Origin: Pratylenchus scribneri
Lineage: Eukaryota > Nematoda > Chromadorea > Rhabditida > Pratylenchidae
DNA: 64,000 nt
Assembly (NCBI GenBank): GCA_030063045.1
Contig: JAQSEB010000001.1
Span: 3,286,001 to 3,350,000, forward strand
Reading direction: 5' to 3'
How positions within the stretch are numbered: position 1 is the first letter of the stretch; each line of letters opens with the position of its first letter. Positions 10,301 through 22,871 of the stretch are shown one piece after another. Below the pieces are notes generated by a model. It was not told the DNA's origin, did no database searches, and saw only the letters and a list, made by a program, of their open reading frames with translations. The position numbers and the translations under genes are program-made.

Positions 10301-13300
10301 ATTCAAAATATTTGTTTTTTTTTTATTTAATTAGGGAATAATATTATAAATAATAGAAAAGAACAGGCGAAATTTGCAAATAGGTAGATAATAACCACTT
10401 AACTCAACAATAAAATTACAAGAAAGTGATGACATTATACTAGCTAGGCTATAAATGTCCTCTAAAAATGATTTTTTTTAATTTTTAAAAATTTAAACAC
10501 CTTGTAAAAAAGGACTTCTCCAAAACCTCGATACCTCTCAAAAGTACAGTATAAACACTTAAGCAGCCGCTAGTGGCAGTTAACTTTATCTACATCAATA
10601 TTTATGCATCGGTTACAATGGAACAATTATCCCAAATTTTTAGCCGTTCAAAGTGAGCGAGACTTGATCGGTAAACGGTCACGCTATTCCAGCACCCCAG
10701 GCCCAATGACCAATACTGGAGGAAATGGAAGTGAGGCAGCTTCGCCAACCCAACCTGATGAAATTGTACCTCAATCGCAACCAATTGGCTTCAAAATGCC
10801 ATCTGACCAACAACAAATCCAACAACAACCAATGGAACAATTCGAGTCGAATGCGCCTTCATGCTCATCCTCGGCTTCAGCACCTTCCCAACAATCTGCG
10901 GGCAATGTCAATCAATCCCAACCACAATCGGCCTATTTAAGCCAATCCCAATTCGCCAGTCTCGATAATGATGAGCCCATCCCAAGAAAGCGATCTTTTT
11001 CTAGTGGGAGCAGATTCGAACAAATGGTTCAGGCACAGGCCGGTCGAAGGTAGATTCATTGGATTCTGAACCTTTGGGAAATTTAATTTGCTAATTATTG
11101 ATAATGTAGAGTTTATTTTACACTTAAATAAAAGAAAATAGATAGTCTTTAACAGAATCCAGAAACAAATAAGAAATAACACAACTTCTTTTGCAGACAA
11201 TTTCTCCAACAAATCAACGCCACAAAACCGCCATTGCCTGAAGAACAACAACAACAGCAGCAACAGAGGACAACGACAGCAACTGAATTGGACCCAGAGA
11301 TGGAAGACCCTTGGAGCGGTCGAAATGGCCGGGGATTGCTGAGGCAATTGCTCTGTTCGGAGGAGAAAATTCGCAACATGCGAAAAGCGGTTATCGCGCA
11401 AACATGCAATTTGGAATACACAACGAAGGGTGAACCGGGCAGCAGGCGAATGATGGTCGGTTGATTGGGTGGGATTCTCGAATTATGGTCAATTTTTGTA
11501 GTCATTGATGCGATTTGGTGCCAACAACAACAATGGAACGAGAAAGGCCAATGAGAATGACATTTTGCAATCATTGCATTCACAATTGCTTTTAGTGATC
11601 GGTGGACATTTAATTATTAATAACATATTAATTCCTTCCCCCTTTTATAATAAACAAATCCCAAAATTTTGTGGAAATATGTAAAACTTATTAGTCTCGC
11701 CCCGGGCTTTAGCTGGAGATCTAAGCCTCCCAGTGGCCAAATGAATAGGATAGAAATTTGGGGCGAATCAATTTTAAATTATTCTTTATTAATTGTACGG
11801 AAATATGATAAAAAATGTGAAGGGGACAGGACACATGAGAGGAAAAAGGGTGGGTTTAAAAAGGCAGATTGGGGCAATATTTGATTGATAGGAATGAAGG
11901 AGTGATTAGACAAAAAGTGGGGGTACAGTAGGATGAATAACAAAAGGCCCTTATTAGCCATTATTGACAAAGACAAAACTAAAAATACAATTTACATATT
12001 TTTTGAATTCATTTTATCCAATTTTACATTAAATTTATAATTTATTTATTAGAATGGGCCAAAACGCTGAAGCCATTTGCCGAATTGCCAACCGAAGATC
12101 AGGTAGAAAATTACAAAAAGGTAAAATTGAAGGAACCTTTTTTCCAGACTGCTCTGCTTAAAAATTTTGCAGCCCAACATGTTGTCCTCTGCGTGGCCTA
12201 TCGATCCACATCGGATTTCCTCAAACTCATCAATGATTCATGCATTCCACGCATTGCCAACGATGACGACAAAGAGTGAATTATTTCATTTTAAATTTTA
12301 TTGCCCATTTTCTCCCCTTTCAGCCTTTTCTATCGCAAAGATGCGGAACGTGTGATGGACTTGTTGGTGTCCCCAATGCGCTTCCTTCGCATTGATGATG
12401 TGGAATTTGTGGCCATGAAGGCGTGCATCCTTTTCAATCCGGTTGCCCGTGGATTGACAGCGCAAAGTGTGATGAGCGTCCTTCAAACCAGGCGGCACAT
12501 ATTCCGTGCCCTTCAACATTATGTTCAGGCAAAAATGCCACCGGACGAGGACAGAATTGGCGATCTCACATTTTTCATTCTTTCTTCGCTTCAGGTGGAA
12601 TTTTTCAAGATTTTCCTTCCAAATTTTTGCCTTTTTTAAAGTCGCTGGCCAAAGCTGTGTCGGAGGATGTTTTGGTTAGCAAATTGAGTGGCGTGGCAAG
12701 ACTAGATCAATTGATGGAGGAACTCATCCTTGAAGGTGGTCAAAATAAATTAATTGAAAATGGGCATTAAACAATTTTTGGATTTAACTTTTATCTCTTT
12801 AACGTATCTCATTAAATCATTGAACCTAGCTTAATAATAAAGGAAAATGGTTACTGTTACCGTACCCGAATTCATTTACCATACCCTTAGGCATAATCAA
12901 TGATGTTTCCCCATTTGAGCAGATAATGACATGAAGGATGCACCAATGAATTCCCAACAATCACCTCAATCCCCAACGGAGATTGGTGGTAATACGGCTG
13001 GCTCCTCCCAACAGGCTCCATCCACTCCACAAATGTTGGCAAGACAGCAAAGTGTGGGCGAAAATGCCGCAGGTAAAATAAAACATTGTCAAATGGAAAG
13101 AGAGAAATCAAAAATTTAAAATCAATTTAATTTTTTTGCTACCTAATATAGTAAACATCTAAAATTTCCAATTATAATTCACTCATAAATTCCCAAAAAT
13201 TGCAGCCGCCGGTCAATTATTCTTGGCTGCCGCCGCTGCCCTCGGCAATTCCCCAATTGGCGCAGGCCAATCTAGTGGTCAATGGATTGGCCAGAATTCA

Positions 13301-14010
13301 CCTCCCCAGCAGTCGAATCCATCTCAACAATTCATTTGCCCCGGTGCCCAGCAGCGAAGTCGGCATTTGTCCTCATCCGCCTCCTCCTCTTCCAATTCAC
13401 CACCCCTCGCCCTTCTCCAACCTGTTCCGCCAACTCCATTCCCGCAGGGAGCCAACCAACGTGGTGGCATTGGGCCACTCTCGCCTATCAATGAATCCGA
13501 GTTGAATTCATCCGCCCTGTCTAGCTATGTATTCGGCGGCACACTTCAAGGGTGAGTAGTAATTATTTTTAATTTTAATAAAATTATTTCCAAATTTACA
13601 GTATCCCCCATCAGTCATCCTCCACATTTCTGCCGAATCCACCATCAACCAATGCCGCCCTTCCACCGAATTCCAATTCCAATCATCAACAAAATCATTG
13701 TGGCCAGGATGTCCCCCTCCATTCCGTCCATCCAATTTCGCCTCCTTCCTCCTCCACCGCCGTAGGATGTCCCCCAACTTCCTCTTCTTCCTCTTCTAAT
13801 GGCCAATTTTTCACCCAATTTCGGCCAAATTCAATCAACAGCAGGGAAAGTGGCCAACAACAACACCTTCTTCCCCAGGGAACTGTGGAATTTTGGCCAC
13901 CAATTGGCTCAAATCTTCTTTTCACTCCCTCAACCCCAGGGCCCGCAATTTACAGTGGACCGAGTCCATCGCCGCCGCAACGATTCGGGATTGGTGGAAG
14001 CAGTGGATGA
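7328..14010 (+). CDS. Nuclear hormone receptor, HNF4-like (NR2A-type)
   Basis: Ligand-regulated transcription factor acting in the nucleus. Thirteen exons give 937 residues: 7328-7568, 7616-7909, 7961-8026, 10644-11049, 11197-11455, 11502-11601, 12053-12102, 12148-12275, 12324-12594, 12642-12735, 12923-13072, 13206-13551, 13602-14010. The two-zinc-finger DNA-binding domain starts at about residue 132, with the P-box motif [10 protein letters not shown], and ends in [13 protein letters not shown] long Gln/Ser-rich hinge follows. The ligand-binding domain (about 435-640) begins [14 protein letters not shown], has the helix-3 signature [13 protein letters not shown], and ends in a plausible AF-2 helix [10 protein letters not shown] 300-residue Ser/Pro/Gln-rich tail follows. 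Intron 3 (8027-10643) holds a large tandem array. A poly(A) signal AATAAA lies at 14050. Nematodes have many HNF4-like paralogues, so I give no gene name. Confidence 0.92.
8231..10278 (+). repeat. Tandem array 1, 24-bp units, inside nuclear receptor intron 3
   Basis: About 84 units of 24 bp. The constant part is TTAGAATAATTCCGCCTG, preceded by a six-base variable part, mostly TTTTGC, GCGAAC, GACGAA or GTCAAC. Because 24 is divisible by three, the array is open for 656 codons on + (repeating LRIIPPVL / LRIIPPGE) and 505 on -. It lies wholly between two well-supported exons, so it is intronic and not coding. A ten-unit block recurs several times (see findings). Confidence 0.97.
11688..11970 (-). 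repeat. Interspersed ~320-bp repeat, copy A (nuclear receptor intron 6)
   Basis: Reverse-orientation copy of a family with eight members here. Shared landmarks are GGCAGATTGGGGCAATATTT, then GGGTACAGTAGGAT, then AAGGCCCTTATTAG near the end. The hairpin end is partly lost. It lies inside intron 11602-12052. Confidence 0.85.
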
Positions 14011-14690
14011 ATGAATGAAGAATTGAATTTATCAAGTTAACATTTTCAAAATAAACTTAATCAAAGCTTATGGTCCATTCAATCCAAGGACATTTTTTAT
14101 TGCTCATTTTAATACATCTTTTTTGGTCCTTTCGGAAATCTCTTTTTTTTCTGTTTCCTCTCCTCAATTACTGTATAACAAAATTCTGTAGTCTAATTTT
14201 GTGCCTATATTTCAGCTGATCTTATATTAATTAATTCTTCCAATTTACATTTTTCTCAAAATCAAAACGGCTATACCTCCTTCCCAAAATCAGCTCAAAA
14301 AAGGAGAAATTAAGAATTAAGTCAAATTCCAATTCTAACCAAATATATTTTCCATGTATTTCCATGAAAACTAGACAAGCCATCAAAAATATGTATAATA
14401 ATTATAGAATCCAAATATTCAAATATTTTATTGATGATTTGGTTTGATATTCCACTTTTTATTATATTTTTTTTTGTATTAAATTCATTTTTAATTTATT
14501 TATTCAATCACAAAATAAAAATAAACAGATTAAATTCCATTAGAAATATTATACTTAAATACATTGTTAATTTTTGGGGAAAAATATAAATAGGGATACA
14601 ATTATTTAAAAAAAATTATTTAAATTCATATAGAATCAAAAAATGTTAGCAAAAATGTTCCAAATTCGTTGATCACTTTTCATTTTTGAT
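14011..14690. other. Intergenic between convergent genes
   Basis: AT-rich 680-bp gap holding the 3' regions of the nuclear receptor and of the GPCR, whose stop codons face each other. Nothing else is seen. Confidence 0.5.
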
Positions 14691-17600
14691 TTATGCTTTA
14701 TGTGAAAATGATAATCCACTCCATCCACTGCGTTTTCGTCGGCCACTTCCGCTGCCACAATTGCTGTTTCCCCATTGAGTGCTTGGTTGGCGAGAGCCAT
14801 AAGCCGACTGATTTGGTGGAGTGAAAACACTGTTCGATCTTAGACCCGACAAATCGCTGAGTTTTGGGCGCAACTCTGTCTGAAAAATGTTGGATAAATG
14901 TAAAATTCCGCCAATTCTGCTGGATGGCTTGAGGCAATATCAATGATAAATTAAAATGTAAAAAGAGGAGAAAAAAGAGGGATTGGTTAGATTTAATGAG
15001 AAAATAATACGGTATTCCAGAAAATGTACTCTGATTTTTTCATTTCGGGAAGTTATAATTTTGGTATTTCAGAATAAATGTAATTTTTCTACACTAAAAG
15101 TAGGAAAATTTATGCCATTGTCCTTGTCCCCCTCACCTCATTTTGACCATGGCTTCGGAATTGGTGAACTTCGCCGGGCCTTTTCCAATTGCTGTCCAAC
15201 AATGTTGGTTCCTCCTCCTCCTCCCCAGAAGCCCAGTCCCTCCTCCTTCTTTGCCATCCCCCCCTTCGGCCAATTGTGCCAACCAACCGGCCAATTAATG
15301 ATTGAATCCTTCCAGCTGTCGTTTGTTCTTTCCTCTCTTCATTGGCAGTTCCTTTATTATTTGCCACATTTTCCTTCAAAAATTTAGCGCATTTTCCACT
15401 TTCCATTCGTTGCTCCAAATTTTCCTCCATTTTCTCTTCATTTCCATAATTTTGTTCATTTGGCTTTTCCTCTTCAAATTCCCCAAAATCGATGCCAATT
15501 CGACTTCCTTCTTCCTCCTCATTTCCTTCTATCATTCGTCTTTGTCGGCAAATTTCATCCAACAATTTTCCATCGCTTCCAACCTTCTTGGAATAATTAG
15601 GGGAAATTAATAAATTGCCAAAATTTGATGGACCTTTGCTGCCATTTTCCCCGTCCTTTTGCCTTCCATTTCCATCATCGTCAATGTTGATGGCTCACAT
15701 TCGTCCTCTTCCTCCACGGATCTGTTCCGAAGTGATCCCCCCTTTTGCAGTGGGTGATGATTGGATGATGGTGGCCTATTTTTCACTGTGCCAATTCGCC
15801 GTTGACCACCGTGTTGTGGTGCGGTATTTTCATTGTTGGCCGCCGGTGGTGATTTGCAATGTTTTTGTTCCCCTCTTCTTTTGTATTCTCGACTCAAAAA
15901 CACTTCCAACTCTTCGCCTTCCTCTTTGCATAGCAAACTCAAATTGCGAGTCCATTTTCGGCGTTGAGCGATCAAAAGCATTTGCCTTTCTCCAACCGAA
16001 GGATTCACCTTTTAATTAAGAGGAAGTTTTCATTCGAGTGATCCAAAAAGGGGCAATAGTCAAATGTAAAAATAAATTATAACATTTATTTCGGCAACAA
16101 AAACTGACCCAATTTGTGCGATCGCGACGACCGCCTCCTCCCTTTTCTGCATCCCCTTCCACCTCATCAATGGCCCCATCTCCAACCAACGGTGATCCAT
16201 CCGAGACCAAAGTGCCCAGCACAATGCTTTTTTTATGCGAAACAATGCCTGATCCATCTTCCTCACGGGTTAACCCTTAATTTGATTATTCAGACTTTTT
16301 GAATCAAAGTTTAATATTAATATTTTTTAATGAATATCATCCCATGCTGACCAAATGCCTTCATTGAGCCAATGGATTTGGCTGAACGACTGTAGGTAGC
16401 CGGTGGCGCAAAAATGGATCCAGCGCTGCTTCCACTGCCCACAAAACGACGCGAATTTGGGCCAAGGCAACAGGCCAAACGCCGAAATTCGGTCATTCGA
16501 AAATAGCAAAGTGGTTGGCAAACGGAATGGACACCAATTAGAATCTGAATAAATTGGATGGATTCGAGATGATTTATTAGTTAAATAATTTAATGGACTG
16601 GGATTCCACTTGATTGTGTTTTTGTACTAATAAGTTCCACTTCTTTTGTATTTCACATAATAAATTCCGCCTGCTGGTTAGTTAGAATAATTTCGCCTGT
16701 TTCTAAGAATAATTCCGCCTGGCGAACTTAGAATATAAATCCGCCTGTTTTAATTCCGTCTGGCGAACTTAGAATATAAATCCGCCTGTTTTAATTCCGC
16801 CTGGCGAACATAGAATAATTCCGCCTGTTTTAATTCCGCCTGGCGAACATAGAATAATTCCGCCTGGCGAACTTAGAATAATTCCGCCTGGCGAACTTAG
16901 AATAATTCCGCCTGGCGAACTTAGAAAAATTCAGCCTGGCGAACTTAGAATAATTCCGCCTGGCGAACTTAGAATAATTCCGCCTGGCGAACTTAAAATA
17001 ATTCCGCCTGACGAACTTAGAAAAATTCAGCCTGGCGAACTTAGAATAATTCCGCCTGGCGAACTTAGAAAAATTCAGCCTGGCGAACTTAGAATAATTC
17101 CGCCTGTTTTACGTAGAATAATTCCGCCTGTTAGAATAATTCCGCCTGTTTTGCTTAGAATAATTCCGCCTGTTTTGCTTAGAATAATTCCGCCTGTTTT
17201 GCTTAGAATAATTCCGTCTGTTTTATTAGAATAATTCCGCCTAGTTAACTTAGAATAAATTTGCCTGTTTTTATTTAATTCCGAGCTAGGAATAACTCTT
17301 TTAAGTTACAACTATATTATTTTAAATTTAAATTAATTATCCCTCCATCCATAATCCCATTCTTCAACACCTGTAATCCCCATCGAATTAGGGTGGTCAT
17401 TTGGGAAGTGGCCAACAAATTGTTCAAATGCAATAATGCAACCATTTGAATGCCAGAATAGGGGAACAGAAAAAGGATATCAACAAAAAGGACGGTGCCA
17501 ATGACGATCAAATATTTGTGTCGGGACATCAAATGACTGCGCCATTTTCGATGCGAATTACAGCGCCGACTGAAAAAAAATTATAAAGATTAGAGAAGAA

Positions 17601-20019
17601 TTCCATTTCTGAGAATTAAAATAAACGTTTTGGAATGAAAGAGAGGAAAATAAAATAGAAAGAAACATGCCTTCGATTCATATCATCGGCGGCCGCATTT
17701 GCCTGGCAATTAGGGCAACGACCACAACCTTGGTCCGCACTTCCGCTGGCCCCACTTTGCGGACTGCCCGGCGAAGACATTTTCTTCTTCAAACTGCTCA
17801 TCCGTTCTGATGCTGGATCCATCGTCGCTGCGCAATGTTCGCCCACCGCCCTTGGCCCTATTTTTCGGCCCGCTGTGCTGCTTGGTGTTCCCTGACATTG
17901 TTGCTGCTGGGTTCGCATCTGATGCACGGATCTGGATGGCAAATGAAAATTGAATTTTTTTGTTGTTTTGGGAACTTTAACAGGAAATTAACCATCTATC
18001 TTAATTCTGGGCGATAATCCACCTTTTATGGTAAATTGATCCAGTCCGTCCCATCCGTTTCCCGTTGTTACTGTTTCCACCTTCCTCCGTCGATTCTTTG
18101 AGCAGCCTTCGTGGCCCACTACTTCCACATTTTTGGAATTGGCGAATTGTTCGCAGAATTTTGCCATAGCAAACCAAAACGGTGAAAAGGCAAACATAAC
18201 AAAGAACAAAAATCATCAACATCTCAAAATGGATGAAAATGATTGTATAAGGTATATCCTATTTGGGGCATACGCTCAAAACATTGATGGAAAGGCCGGC
18301 CAATTGTCGTCGAGTCACACCATTTCCTTGTGGCCCAAATCGCATCATCAATCGCCGCTCTGTATCCGCCTCCCTGGCCATGTTGATATTCTCCTCCTCT
18401 TCTCCATTTTCAGTTCCAATTGACAATTCCTCTTCGCCATTATCCATTTCCCGGAAGATGCTCTCCGTTGTTTCATTGTTCAGCACCATGACGGAATGGG
18501 CTGACTCGAAAAAATTGGAGAAAACGGAACCAATGCCGAATAAAAGGCTGACCAGCCAACTGGAAATTTAGGGAGGGGAAAATGAGTGGGGATTCAGAAT
18601 TTTAAGGGCATTTCCAAAAAGAAAATTAATGTAATTTATTAACCAACCAAATGGCCAAAATGACCAGAACCGTCCTTCGCCGAAAATATCGACGATAATG
18701 AAGTGGATATTTGATGACAATGAATTCATTTGTGGTGAAAACGAGCAAATTGAAAATTGTCAACAAATTACAGGAACGAAGGATGACCAAAGTGAATTGG
18801 TTGATCTGAAAAATGGCAAATCAATTCCGAAATTAAAAATTAATGGCCTATTTATTCATATTTATGTAAATTATTATTATTATTAATCATATTTCTATCC
18901 ATTTTTTTACTTTCAATGCCAATAGCCTGGATTGAATTGAGCGCATTGTGTGAATTAGAAGATGGGGCATTCCCCAGGCAATTAGGCAGCCGCCTCGAAT
19001 CAAATCAACAATGGCACAATGTAAAACCAGCACATAAAAAACGTTGACCAAAACACGTCGTCGATTCCGGATTAAGGCCACAATGACAAATGCATTCAGC
19101 AAAATGCACAAAGCACCAAGCAAATCGCAAAGTAGGACAGCGGCCATTTTGGCCTGTGGAGGGAAATGGAGGGAAATTATTATTATCTGGTTATTTTAAT
19201 CTGTTTTTGGCTTATTAAGTTGAAAAAAGTAAATATCGGGGCATATTTTTGGGACTAAAAGTTGCCAAAAAAGGCTTTCATTCGGGGAATGGCATTTTAA
19301 TTTCCGCCTTTCCCGCTCAATCATCAAAAATAAATTATTTCCCTTCTCTTTGCTCTTTCCAATTATAAAAGTGGGATGATATTTTTAATTAAATAATCCA
19401 TTTAATAAATGTATAAAAAAGTTATTTGAAAGAAGGAAGCTCATCATTAAAATAATAAAAATTTTATGATATTTGTGAATTGGAGCCATCATTTAAAGAA
19501 ATTGAATAGTGATTGATGAATGGTCAAGAATAAAGTTTGTTAATTTTTGGCCCAATATATTTGTTTCCAAACTTTCCAGAATACAATTCACAGCTTTCGA
19601 CTAATATTTTACTCAATATGTATAAAGTATAATTAAAATTAATTCCAAGAATGGAACAAAATTAATCAATCCAAATTCAAAATTCGCTACCATAAACTCA
19701 CATCGTTTGGCGCATTCCTTTGGAAATTATGTGCTGATTGGCTGCCCCAGCCCAAATGATTCCCTCCTCCTTCTTCTTCTTCCCCATCATCATTGGCTAC
19801 CATATCTCCTCCACCAATGCCAAATTCGCCTCCTTCGAAATGAGCAATTTGATTGGCCCCTCCGCCGATGGAATGTTGCCAAATTGCGTCCAATCCTCCA
19901 CCTCCAATTCTATTTTTCCCCTCCCAATCCAGAACGGAGAATATCATTTTGCGGGAGAATATTTTCTTTGGAAATTCCTGAAAATGCATAAAATAAAATA
20001 ATAATAAAATAAAGTCCAT
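14691..20019 (-). CDS. Rhodopsin-class (class A) GPCR with long cytoplasmic tail, ligand unknown
   Basis: Seven-helix plasma-membrane receptor. Exons: 20019-19702, 19153-18911, 18805-18648, 18559-18274, 18222-18023, 17931-17671, 17569-17371, 16544-16352, 16275-16109, 16008-15634, 15586-15137, 14879-14691, giving 1012 residues. TM1 and TM2 are in exon 2, TM3 in exon 3, TM4 spans exons 3-4 (AICWLVSLLFGIG), TM5 is in exon 5, TM6 in exon 7, and TM7 spans exons 7-8. The DRY position reads NEFIVIKYPLHY and NPxxY reads QPLCYFRMTEFRRLACC. The second outer loop is acidic, the third inner loop is Ser/Gly-rich with CGRCPNCQ, and the tail is over 400 residues. The Gly/Glu-rich first exon is less certain. 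Intron 17370-16545 carries tandem array 2. Intron 17670-17570 is GC-AG. Without the short intron 18273-18223 an in-frame TAG would end the protein. Confidence 0.85.
16662..17285 (+). repeat. Tandem array 2, inside GPCR intron
   Basis: About 25 units around AATTCCGCCTGGCGAACTTA, with degenerate edges that include AATATAAATCCGCC and AAAAATTCAGCC variants. It lies in the 826-bp intron (17370-16545) between the TM6/TM7 exon and the TM7/tail exon. It reads opposite to transcription when compared with array 1 in the nuclear receptor. Confidence 0.95.
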
Positions 20020-21043
20020 TCCACCTTAAAAGTGACAAAAATAGAAAAAATGGGGGCATTTCCGCTTAAATTGGTTCATTTGGGTGTAAAAATCAAAGTT
20101 GTGGTTTAGGGGAATTGCCGCAGAAAAAAGGAAAACATGCTACACATATTGTATATGGAATGGATGGTCGAGAATTTTTTTATAGATATTGGCCATTGGC
20201 CATTTTGCAAGATATTCATTTTTCTTTTTTTAACTACTTTAAAAAACATTAAAGCCTTAAAGCTTCAACGGTTAAATTTAGACCGAAAAAGTGGCAAATT
20301 TGAGATTTCTCGCAATCGCCAAAATTCTATGTTTTTTTTTTGCCGTTTTCATAGCTCTTTTTTGGATAAATTTATTTTTCTTCCAATAAAATGATGATTT
20401 TTTGCATTGAATTAGTTCATTCATTTTCATTTATGGTCGATTAATTTCCTTTCCCATTGTTTTTGTTGACATTAAAACACAGCGCACAATGCCCTAGCCC
20501 AAAAAATATTAATAAAAATGAATGCAAATATTCATTTTGGTTTATTCCACACAAAAAATGCCCATTCGAATTTGTGTCCCTCTTTTTGTGAGTACAGGGG
20601 GCCACAGCAATTTTGACGAATATCTAATAACCCAAATGGATGCAATTTTGGGCCGGATGGCAAAATAAAGGGGAGAAAAGATAATTGAGAAAGACCGTCC
20701 CCGTCATATTTTTGTTGGCTTTTGACTGGAGAAGGAAGCGAAAAAGAGAAAAAAGAAGAAAGGCCAAATCATTGTCAAAAATAATAAAATCAAATTTATG
20801 ATGGGAAAATAATCAGAATAATGAAAAATGGAAGAATTTGGCTTGAGGGCATTATGGAAATGGAATTGGCACTGACAGATCACATCTTTTCTGAATGAAC
20901 TTTCTGATGACATTTTCTGGACTTAAAATGATTAATGAAAAGGGATTATGGTATATCAGGATGGGTACTTTTGGTTATGATTTTTGCTTATTTTATTTTA
21001 ACCTAAAAATCTATAAAGTTTATTTCATTTCTTAAATTGTAAC
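20020..21043. other. Intergenic upstream of the GPCR, no supported gene
   Basis: AT-rich sequence with only short open frames that have no recognisable domain. It probably includes the GPCR promoter. Confidence 0.45.
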
Positions 21044-21650
21044 AAGCGGAATTAAAACAGGCGGAATTATTCTAACTAAACAGGCGGAATTATTCTTAAC
21101 CAGGCGGAATTATTCTTAACCAGGCGGAATTATTCTTAACCAGGCGGAATTATTCTTAACCAGGCGGAATTATTCTTAACCAGGCGGAATTATTCTTAAC
21201 CAGGCGGAATTATTCTTAACCAGGCGGAATTATTCTTAATCAGGCGGAATTATTCTTAACCAGGCGGAATTATTCTTAATCAGGCGGAATTATTCTTAAC
21301 CAGGCGGATTTATTCTTAACCAGGCGGAATTATTCTTAATCAGGCGGAATTATTCTTAACCAGGCGGATTTATTCTTAACCAGGCGGAATTATTCTTAAC
21401 CAGGCGGAATTATTCTTAATCAGGCGGAATTATTCTTAACCAGGCGGAATTATTCTTAACCAGGCGGAATTATTCTTAACCAGGCGGAATTATTCTTAAC
21501 CAGGCGGAATTATTCTTAATCAGGCGGAATTATTCTTAACCAGGCGGATTTATTCTTAATCAGGCGGAATTATTCTTAACTAGGCGGAATTAAAACAGGC
21601 GGAATTATTCTTAACCAGGCGGAATTAAAACAGGCGGAATTATTCTTAAA
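21044..21650 (-). repeat. Tandem array 3, 20-bp units, intergenic
   Basis: About 26 near-perfect units of CAGGCGGAATTATTCTTAAC with minor variants (ending AAT, or GGCGGATTTATT). The core is the same as in the 24-bp arrays read on the opposite strand, but the variable part is reduced, giving a 20-bp period. Edges show the short form CAGGCGGAATTAAAA. Confidence 0.97.
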
Positions 21651-22871
21651 ATTATTGAATTAAATCAAAAATTTGTTGAAAAAATAAGTAAAACTAAAAC
21701 TATTTTAATTATTTTTTTTAAAATTCTAATTTTGGTAAACATTCACCAACACATAAAAAAATAAAAATTCATAAAGAGAAATGTATGGATTTGAAAATGA
21801 TGGCAATGATATTTGTGGAAAAAATTAAAGAAAGATTGCCAATAAACATACTCGATGAATAAATATGGTGGGAAAATAGAAAGTTGCCTTTTTGAGAAAA
21901 AAATGAATGTTGGCACAAATTAGAATTATAATATTTAAAAGGGAATTGGCCACTTGAAAAGAATTATTGCCAAAAATGCGCTGAAATAAAATTAGGGCCA
22001 AAAGTTGTTCCAAATGAAAAAAAAAAGGGAAGGAGGATGGGGAAACCAATTTTTATTGAGGATCGTCAAAAGGAGGACACACATTTGGGTGGGCATCATT
22101 CCACCGCGCCACTCCAAACCAAATTGAAACGAAACGAAACAAGGAAGAAGGAATTGAGGAGCAAAAGGAATGGAATGGGCCCGGTGGGGGCAATGAGAAA
22201 AGGCGGAATGGATGGAGGAACGGCGACGGCGGCACCGACCAAATTGGATTTTCATGGCCAAATGTGGGGGTTGGATGAGGAGGGAAGATTAAAGTGGAAG
22301 GGGACAATGAATGTAAAAGGAAGGGGGCAACAAGTTTTGAAGGGGAAAAATGAGCCGAATAAGGGGGGGGGGGGGAAGAAGAAGTTGGCACAAATATAAA
22401 ATACGTCAAAAATTGGGGAATTGGAGCAAAACAACAAAAGTTATGGTGAAAATGCGGGAAAAATATGTGTGGGCTATAAAGCCAATTTTTGTCAAAAAGG
22501 ATGTCTACATAAGGAAGTTGAAAATGATTAAAATTTTTTGCAGGTTTTGTGAACTGCCATTAATTAATTAATTCAAAAATTGTAGCCAAATAAAAATAAT
22601 GTCATATATTTTGCCATTTTTGTACCCTCTTTCTTCAGTCCATATTCTCTTTTATGTTGTCCAATTTTATATTTCTCCAAATTATAAAAAAGAAAAATTT
22701 AATATGAAATCCATTTTGGACAAAAATAAATCCAAAATATAAGAAAATTGTTTTGAATTAGCAATGAATTTTAAAAATATTTTTATTTGACTGAGCAAAA
22801 TTAACAAGAATAAAATAAACTGAACTATGAATTAATTAGTATATTTATGATTAAATTTGCATAAAAATCTA
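21651..22871. other. Intergenic; purine-rich GC-richer patch at about 22030-22400
   Basis: Mostly AT-rich. The patch at 22030-22400 is G/A-rich on +, open on both strands (120 and 118 codons) and ends in a G run at about 22364-22374. The predicted peptides are low-complexity (Lys/Gly or Pro/Ser) and lack splice partners, so I do not call a gene. Confidence 0.4.

Noticed and set aside
11429..12052. Direct splice from GAAGG|GTGAAC (11428) to the exon at 12053 in the nuclear receptor
   Set aside because: In frame, but it skips the exon 11502-11601, which supplies the conserved LLLVIEW start of the ligand-binding domain; the two-intron model fits the family better.
22037..22409. Overlapping 118-120-codon frames on both strands
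   Set aside because: Low-complexity Lys/Gly or Pro/Ser peptides from a purine-rich patch; open on both strands, no family.
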